Source: Clostridia bacterium
Lineage (GTDB): Bacteria; Bacillota; Clostridia; Oscillospirales; UBA644
NCBI GenBank assembly: GCA_017427285.1
Contig: JAFRTE010000020.1
Coordinates: 94,849 to 158,848, forward strand
Length of the DNA: 64,000 nucleotides
Direction of reading: 5' to 3'
The notes beneath the pieces were generated by a model that had not been told where the DNA came from, ran no database searches, and worked only from the letters and a program-made list of their open reading frames with translations. Position 1 is the first letter of the stretch. Each line of letters opens with the position of its first letter. The position numbers were made by a program, and so were the translations under genes. Positions 59,027 to 64,000 of the stretch are shown here, one piece after another.

Positions 59027-60133
59027 ATGAAAAAAATAATAGTTGCGCCCGATTCTTTCAAGGGCGCTGTTTCTTCAAAAAAAGCGTGCGATATCATGGC
59101 GGAAGCGCTCGAAAAATGCGGATGCTTCGAAGTTGTTAAAATGCCTCTTGCGGACGGGGGCGAAGGCACGCTCGATATCGTATCTTCTCTTGACGGAAGC
59201 ACGGTCAAAACCGTTGAAGTATTCGACCCCCTCGGCAGAGCGGTGAACGCAGAATATATAATAAACAAAAAAACGGCGATAATAGAGTCTGCAAGGGCAT
59301 GCGGACTGACTTTACTTTTGCCGGAGGAAAGAAATCCGCTTTTCACAACAACATACGGCGTAGGGCAGCTTGTTTCGGCGGCTCTTTCGGAAGATATAAA
59401 CGAGATCGTGATAACACTCGGCGGCTCTTCGACAAACGACTGCGGCGCGGGGTTTCTTGCCGCACTCGGCGCGAAATTTACGGGCGAAAACATCTCCCGT
59501 ATCCCTTGCGGGAAAGACCTTGGCTCAATAACGGATATAAATCTTGACGGACTTGATAAACGGCTGAAAAACGTTCGTCTTACAGCGGTTTGCGATGTCG
59601 AAAATCCGCTTTACGGAAAAAACGGAGCGGCATACGTCTTTGCTCCGCAAAAAGGAGCGGACGAAAAAACGGTTGAAATCCTTGACGAAGGACTTAAACG
59701 CTTTTCGGATATAATAAAGAAAAAAACGGGCGCAGATATTTCTTTCGTAAACGGCGCAGGCGCGTCGGGAGGACTTGCGGCGGCGCTTATTCTGCTCGGC
59801 GCGGAAATAAAAAAAGGCGCGGAAACGGTGCTTTCGATCGTCGGATTTGACAGCGCGCTGATATCTGCAGATTACGTTTTTACGGGCGAGGGGAGTTTCG
59901 ACCGTCAGAGCTTTATGGGTAAAACCGTCGGTACGGTTTATGCCCATTCCCGCAAAAAAAACGTACCCGTCGCCGTTTTTGCCGGCGAAGCGGAAAATGA
60001 CGGTTTACCGGACGGCATAAAAGCCGTTAGTATCAATCCTGAAGGCGCCTCTCTGAAAGAGGCGATGGAAAACACGGAAGCAAATCTTTATAACGCGGTA
60101 ATTAAATTCGTAAATAAAGAAAAATTGAAATAA
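59027..60133 (+). CDS. Glycerate kinase (GlxK/GarK family)
   Basis: A 368-residue kinase of the bacterial glycerate-2-kinase family. APDSFKGAVSSKKAC at the start, PLADGGEGTLD near residue 41, GGSSTNDCGAGFLAALGA near residue 125, and the late TGEGSFDRQSFMGKTVGTV are hallmarks. It phosphorylates D-glycerate, feeding it to glycolysis. Monocistronic by its own promoter; no glycerate-forming genes are adjacent. Confidence 0.92.
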   Translation: MKKIIVAPDSFKGAVSSKKACDIMAEALEKCGCFEVVKMPLADGGEGTLDIVSSLDGSTVKTVEVFDPLGRAVNAEYIINKKTAIIESARACGLTLLLPEERNPLFTTTYGVGQLVSAALSEDINEIVITLGGSSTNDCGAGFLAALGAKFTGENISRIPCGKDLGSITDINLDGLDKRLKNVRLTAVCDVENPLYGKNGAAYVFAPQKGADEKTVEILDEGLKRFSDIIKKKTGADISFVNGAGASGGLAAALILLGAEIKKGAETVLSIVGFDSALISADYVFTGEGSFDRQSFMGKTVGTVYAHSRKKNVPVAVFAGEAENDGLPDGIKAVSINPEGASLKEAMENTEANLYNAVIKFVNKEKLK

Positions 60134-60212
60134 AACAAATAAACGGGCTAACTTTTTTTTATACAAGCAGACTATATGTGCGAAAAGCATTGATCAATCG
60201 CTTGGAGTAAAC

Positions 60213-61835
60213 ATGAAGAAACAAAACTTGCTGAATTACTTAAACGACGAACTGCTTGATAAGCTTTACGGTTTTTGTTATACGAGAACGAGTGACGGTT
60301 ATCAGGCAGAGGAATTGTGTTCCGATATCGTTTTCGCACTTGTCAAAGCCGCCCGCGCGGACGGTGAGATAGAAAACGTCTATCCGTTCATCTGGAAAAC
60401 GGCGCGTAACGTTTACGCCGATTTTTCCGCAAGGCGCAGAAAAGAGGCCGATATGCGCGGCAATAAAGATACGGAGGACGTTTACGCGGATGCGACTGCA
60501 CCATCAGACGACGATACGGACGAAATGCTTACCGCGGTCTACCGCAGAATAGCTTTTCTTACAAAAGCATACCGTGAGGCGATGGTATCTTTTTACCTTG
60601 AAGGGCTATCTGCAAAACAGATAGCGGAAAAGCAGCACACAAGCGAAACAAACGTTCGTCAAAGACTTTTTTCGGCAAGGCAGATCATTAAAAAAGAGGT
60701 AGAAAAAATGACTGAAACCTGCAATAAGCCCGTTTCGCTTGACAAAGTCGAATTCGTTATTTGGGGAACGGGAAATCCCGCATGGGGTGATCCGAGAGAA
60801 GGATTTACAAGACAACTTTCAAAACAGATAGTATGGCTTTGCATGAAAAAGCCCATGACAGCGACGGAACTTGCCGAAGAAATGAACGTCCCCACCGTTT
60901 ACGTTGAAGAAGAACTTGAAATGCTGCGACGCGGCGAAAACGGCGAATACGGATTTCTCCGCCGTCTTGAAAACGGAAAATACGCCTTAAACGTCGTACT
61001 TCTTGACAAAGACACTGTAGAAAAAATACAGTCCGCGTATATCGGGCAAATCCCCAAAATATGCGATGTTATTATCAAATTTATCGACGAACACAGGCAG
61101 GAGTATCTTTCATATCCGTATCTCAACAAAAAGATCGATATGAACCTGATAATCTGGCAGCAGATTTTCCCTATGGCTCACGCTCTTCAGGAAAACGTGG
61201 AAGAGATACTCGGCGTAAAATATTTCGCGGGGCAAAACGAGCCGAAAAGGCCATTCTCGGTTTTCGGTTACGTTGATACGGACAAACACTACGGCGGCGG
61301 CTGGGACGGCATTGAAGCATCGAACGTTTGCGGCTATAAAACAGTTCGCGCCGATAATATCTATCCTACACGGTTGGAAGCGCACTTTCATTGCGGACAT
61401 AACGTTTCAAACGATCATCAGCTTCAGCTTGCGCTGCGATCCGTTGACGGACTTGATATAAAAGCACTGAACGGAAAAGAAAAAGAATATGCGGCAAAAG
61501 CCGTAGAATGCGGATATCTTTACCGTGAAGGCGACAAACTTTACACAAAAATACTCGTCAGCCGTCTGAAAGACGCGGACGGCCTTTTCAGTTTGAGCAA
61601 CAGTCTCAATCGCGGTTACTTTGAAAAAGAAGCCGAAGAGATCGCGCGTAAGCTTGCCGTATTATTTGAGAAAGCTATTCCCTCTTACCTTTATAACGAG
61701 TGGAGTTACGCGAACATAATCGCAAACGCTCCGGTGCTTGACGCGGTTATCGGGTATCTTATAGAAAAAGGCATAATAACCGCGCCTGAAAACGGGATCG
61801 GAGCAGAGGGCTGCTGGATGACGGTTGAAAAGTAA
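60213..61835 (+). CDS. ECF-type sigma factor with a long C-terminal extension
   Basis: A 540-residue protein. Residues 1-165 are an ECF sigma factor: region 2 (YQAEELCSDIVFALVKA, FIWKTARNVYADFSARRR) and region 4 (YREAMVSFYLEGLSAKQIAEKQHTSETNVRQRLFSARQIIKK). A winged-helix-like segment follows near residues 215-265 (MTATELAEEMNVPTVYVEEELEML), then about 270 residues I do not recognise, with FGYVDTDKHYGGGWDGIE. ECF factors are usually about 180 residues, so this is one-protein sensing and regulation, probably without an anti-sigma. Confidence 0.82.
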   Translation: MKKQNLLNYLNDELLDKLYGFCYTRTSDGYQAEELCSDIVFALVKAARADGEIENVYPFIWKTARNVYADFSARRRKEADMRGNKDTEDVYADATAPSDDDTDEMLTAVYRRIAFLTKAYREAMVSFYLEGLSAKQIAEKQHTSETNVRQRLFSARQIIKKEVEKMTETCNKPVSLDKVEFVIWGTGNPAWGDPREGFTRQLSKQIVWLCMKKPMTATELAEEMNVPTVYVEEELEMLRRGENGEYGFLRRLENGKYALNVVLLDKDTVEKIQSAYIGQIPKICDVIIKFIDEHRQEYLSYPYLNKKIDMNLIIWQQIFPMAHALQENVEEILGVKYFAGQNEPKRPFSVFGYVDTDKHYGGGWDGIEASNVCGYKTVRADNIYPTRLEAHFHCGHNVSNDHQLQLALRSVDGLDIKALNGKEKEYAAKAVECGYLYREGDKLYTKILVSRLKDADGLFSLSNSLNRGYFEKEAEEIARKLAVLFEKAIPSYLYNEWSYANIIANAPVLDAVIGYLIEKGIITAPENGIGAEGCWMTVEK

Positions 61836-61889
61836 AAGTCAGCAAACGGTAGCCCTGTTGTTTGACCGGCGGAAAAACGGGCAAACTAT

Positions 61890-62072
61890 TTAAATAACGC
61901 CGTCGGGAAGGTTTTTGAACGCTCGGATTTTGATGAGTTCGGGGACGCTTTCGTCCGTGTCCTGCCATACTTCTGGAAAAAACCGCAAAACCCGGTTCAC
62001 GTTATAAAAAAACCGATCGCAGCAAATATCCACCCCGAACGGGTGGATATTTGCTGTAAAAATTTGTAAGTT
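61890..62072 (-). pseudogene. Open frame resembling a degraded gene end, minus strand
   Basis: The interval between the two ECF genes (61836-62134) has no intact gene. On the minus strand an open frame of 60 codons ends in TAA at 61890 and reads DRFFYNVNRVLRFF, PEVWQDTDESVPEL, then IKIRAFKNLPDGVI. Its codons (GAC, ACG, CCC, GAA, AAC, GGC) match the genome's usual choices, unlike the overlapping plus-strand frame. There is no ATG or ribosome-binding site; a GTG at 62033 is the only candidate. Best read as the 3' remnant of a lost gene. Confidence 0.35.
62021..62055. terminator. Long perfect hairpin upstream of the second ECF gene
   Basis: Perfect 15-bp stem AGCAAATATCCACCC / GGGTGGATATTTGCT with loop CGAAC. 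No immediate T-run on the plus strand (GTAAAAATTTG); on the minus strand TTTTTTT begins after GCGATCGG. It may terminate or insulate the neighbouring ECF units. No clear housekeeping promoter is seen before 62135. Confidence 0.55.
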
Positions 62073-62134
62073 TTAAAAACACTTTGCGTTTCTCAACCGT
62101 TATAAGAGTGAAAGCATAAAGAAAGGACGGCGCC

Positions 62135-62590
62135 ATGATAACAGAACTGTATACCGTGTATCGCGCGGAGCTTTTGAGATATTGCTGCATGATGTGCGGA
62201 AACGTCAGCGACGCCGAAGATCTGCTGCAGGAGACCTTCATGAAGGCGCTTTCCAATCTTGATCTTCTTGAGGAGCTCGGAAAAAATGAAAGACGAGCGT
62301 GGCTTTATAAAGTAGCGAGAAATCTTTTTTATGACACCTGCCGCAGACGCGCGGTCGAACAAAGCCATATGCCTCAGCCGGAGGAAGAAACGGACGGCGG
62401 ATTTTCGGAATTTGAAACGGCGATGCTTCTGTCAACGCTGCCTCCGGATATTTCGCGGATATTCATCAAACGCTACTTTCACGGCTACAGCTCAAAAGAA
62501 CTCGCAAAAGAATTCGGACTGTCACCGTCGGGAGTGCGAGCCGCGCTGAGCCGCGCAAGAAAACTGCTCAGGGAAAAACTGAAAGAATAA
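62135..62590 (+). CDS. ECF RNA polymerase sigma factor
   Basis: A 151-residue ECF sigma factor. Region 2 spans residues 5-75 (CGNVSDAEDLLQETFMKALSN, RAWLYKVARNLFYDTCRRR) and region 4 spans residues 95-150 (KRYFHGYSSKELAKEFGLSPSGVRAALSRARKLLREKL). It is followed after 15 bases by a large protein of unknown function instead of a recognisable membrane anti-sigma factor. The lack of a TTGACA-type promoter fits self-activation. Confidence 0.9.
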   Translation: MITELYTVYRAELLRYCCMMCGNVSDAEDLLQETFMKALSNLDLLEELGKNERRAWLYKVARNLFYDTCRRRAVEQSHMPQPEEETDGGFSEFETAMLLSTLPPDISRIFIKRYFHGYSSKELAKEFGLSPSGVRAALSRARKLLREKLKE

Positions 62591-62605
62591 CGGAGGAGTA
62601 TAAAA

Positions 62606-63835
62606 ATGAAAAACAAAGTGATCAACGCCGCGGTATGCGACGTGAGAAACGCAACTGAGGAGAGTTTCGCGGGGTTTGACAGCATAACCGTCAACGCCGG
62701 AATCCTTATTACCGAAGCCCGCGCAAAAGAGCTTATGAATAAATATCCCGTCACGCTTAACGTGTCTACGGTTATCGAAGTCCCGGAAGGTCAGAATATC
62801 ACAGTAAAGAGCATCAACGGAAAATGTGAGATAGGCCCGGACGCCGACGGAAAAGACGTGTTTTTAACTGTAAACGGTGAACTGACGATTACCAACGGAA
62901 GTCTGGAAGCTGTAAAAAGCTATTACAGGATCATGGTCAACGGAAAAATACTTATGCCGAAAAGTTACCGCGGACAGATTTCCAACGTTACCGCCAACGG
63001 AAAAACGGAGTATTATCCCGACGGAGCATTCATTCTTAAGGGGGATACCGAAATAGACGATATTTTCGTTATGAGAGCCGCATGCCCTCTCTATTATTGC
63101 TCCGGAAATCTGTTTTTTCTTGATACGAATCTTAACACGAAAAAACTTATCGAAAAAGACGTTCGTTTCACCGGCAAAAAGATCGTGGTTTCTGCAAGTC
63201 TTCTTGAAAAACTCGTATCCCTCTTCGACGAGGAGACCGAGCTTATACGCGTGCCGGACGGAACGAAGCGCGTGGATGGCGATCTTGATCTGAAGATGAA
63301 AACAGTAAAGCGATACGGCACGAAGCTGTTCGTTTCCGGCGATGTATCAATTCACGACGCCGAAGCGCTTGACGCTCTGGAATATCTTTACGCCGAAGGC
63401 GATGTATCGGTAGATAAATCTCTGGAGGAGGTTTTCGAAGAGAAGATCAAGAGCGTATACGAAGATCTGAAGATCATCGACCCCGAAGTCGGCTATTTTT
63501 CCGACCGTCCGATGGTCAAAGTGGGTAAATCGGTGCTGCAAAAATATCCGGGAGGCGTGAGGGTAGAAGATTGCGCGAAGGTAACGCTCGCTGAAGAGCT
63601 TACGCCGGATGAAATAACGGAAAAGCTGCATATCGGTGACTGCGCCCTCGTTATCTGCTCACAGGAGCAGGAAGAGGCCGTAAATATGATCGTAGAGGAC
63701 GTTGCGATGATAAGGGTTTCGGGACAGGATAAAGATGAGGATGGCAGTGACCGTATGCTCGTCAATATCAAGGGCAGGTTGTTTGACAAGATCAGGGATA
63801 CTCAGGTTATCAATGCCGCCGAGTATAAAATGTGA
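62606..63835 (+). CDS. Solenoid-like repetitive protein coupled to an ECF sigma factor, unknown function
   Basis: A 409-residue protein I do not recognise. It has no signal peptide or transmembrane helix, so it is probably cytoplasmic. Short beta-strand/turn units recur (LTVNGELTI, IMVNGKILM, DGDLDLKM, VSGDVSIHD, AEGDVSVD, VNIKGRLFD), suggesting a beta-solenoid or bactofilin-like stack. VINAA occurs at both ends (residues 5-9 and 402-406). It lies 15 bases after the ECF gene with GGAGGAG upstream, in the place of an anti-sigma gene. It could sense, scaffold, or be the sigma factor's target. Confidence 0.7.
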   Translation: MKNKVINAAVCDVRNATEESFAGFDSITVNAGILITEARAKELMNKYPVTLNVSTVIEVPEGQNITVKSINGKCEIGPDADGKDVFLTVNGELTITNGSLEAVKSYYRIMVNGKILMPKSYRGQISNVTANGKTEYYPDGAFILKGDTEIDDIFVMRAACPLYYCSGNLFFLDTNLNTKKLIEKDVRFTGKKIVVSASLLEKLVSLFDEETELIRVPDGTKRVDGDLDLKMKTVKRYGTKLFVSGDVSIHDAEALDALEYLYAEGDVSVDKSLEEVFEEKIKSVYEDLKIIDPEVGYFSDRPMVKVGKSVLQKYPGGVRVEDCAKVTLAEELTPDEITEKLHIGDCALVICSQEQEEAVNMIVEDVAMIRVSGQDKDEDGSDRMLVNIKGRLFDKIRDTQVINAAEYKM

Positions 63836-63856
63836 GCTTTCGCCGGAGAGATTTAT

Positions 63857-64000
63857 ATGGACCCGGTGGAGCGTATGATACTCAGAGTAAAAAACATTCT
63901 GCCCGAAACTCCGTTATGGGCAAAGGCCGAACGGATGGAGAGATCTGTTCCGCAGTCGGAACTCTGGAGATATTCAGGCAAACCCTTTCGCGCCGAAAAA
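63857..64000 (+). CDS. Third gene of the ECF operon, N-terminal fragment (runs off window)
   Basis: Forty-eight codons from an ATG with GGAGAG upstream, 21 bases after the solenoid-like gene. The peptide reads MDPVERMILRVKNILP, then ETPLWAKAERMERSVPQSEL and WRYSGKPFRAEK. It is hydrophilic with no signal peptide. No family could be recognised. Its spacing suggests it belongs to the same operon. Confidence 0.6.
   Translation, partial: MDPVERMILRVKNILPETPLWAKAERMERSVPQSELWRYSGKPFRAEK

Noticed and set aside
61866..62069. Plus-strand open frame of 67 codons between the ECF genes
   Set aside because: It has no start codon and its codon use (GGG, GAG, CCA, CGT) is unlike the genome, while the minus-strand frame fits better.

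Overview
The window looks like a chromosomal segment of an anaerobic, probably gut-dwelling member of the Firmicutes, class Clostridia. I cannot place it more finely. Supporting evidence is AddAB-type recombination, a C+ (Cys-containing) ribosomal protein S18, a CD1247-like protein beside EF-P, a ferredoxin-dependent 2-oxoacid oxidoreductase, two radical-SAM/Fe-S proteins, and near-consensus TTGACA-N17-TATAAT promoters in front of most units. Genes are dense and mostly housekeeping, with accessory genes between them.

Layout. 0-6.3 kb (minus): start of addA, addB, and an M16C zinc peptidase. 6.4-10.3 kb (plus): cimA, a sulfatase and rsmE, overlapping uxaC on the opposite strand. 11.7-16 kb: a repeat-bearing cell-surface protein, a lipoprotein, a zinc-rich CD1247-like protein, efp, and a membrane-anchored protein. 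16-20.4 kb (minus): nifS-mnmA-cupin-uvrC. 20.5-27.8 kb (minus): pgk-tpiA-murD, three consecutive M42 aminopeptidases, and an Fe-S protein. 28-32.8 kb (minus): a four-subunit 2-oxoacid:ferredoxin oxidoreductase, an XRE-cupin regulator and an acyl-CoA synthetase. 33.1-35.4 kb: a compact phage-like module with NlpC/P60 and amidase-like lysins, an ImmA/IrrE-like protein, an XRE repressor and an ArpU/RinA-like protein. 35.4-39.4 kb: a Gfo/Idh/MocA oxidoreductase, tRNA-Ser, two AT-rich accessory genes, a deoxyinosine glycosylase, and an A24-like membrane protein. 39.5-43 kb (plus): cysteine synthase, a zinc-binding membrane protein, a sialate O-acetylesterase-like enzyme and an alpha/beta hydrolase. 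43-49.7 kb (minus): ispF, an anaerobic sulfatase-maturating enzyme, an esterase-acyltransferase fusion, a DUF6320-like protein, then a Re-citrate-synthase-like enzyme with its GntR regulator. 49.8-51 kb (minus): rpsF-ssb-rpsR. 51.2-57.7 kb: an orphan sugar-binding lipoprotein, tRNA-Arg, a methyltransferase, an AlgX/DHHW-like lipoprotein, proC, and an orphan MsmK-type ATPase. 57.8-64 kb: three sigma factors, a probable structured RNA before a zinc-ribbon protein, glycerate kinase, and an ECF sigma operon with an unrecognised solenoid-like protein running off the end.

How it fits together. UxaC, the sulfatase and its maturase, the sialate O-acetylesterase-like enzyme, the sugar-binding lipoprotein and MsmK suggest growth on host or plant glycans. 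Pgk/TpiA, the oxoacid:ferredoxin oxidoreductase and Re-citrate-synthase-like enzyme fit ferredoxin-based fermentation. The least explained parts are the lysis/repressor module (33.1-35.4 kb), the esterase-acyltransferase fusion cluster (45.2-49.2 kb), the putative RNA at about 58.4 kb, and the ECF sigma modules (60.2-64 kb). No CRISPR array, transposase or complete prophage was seen.
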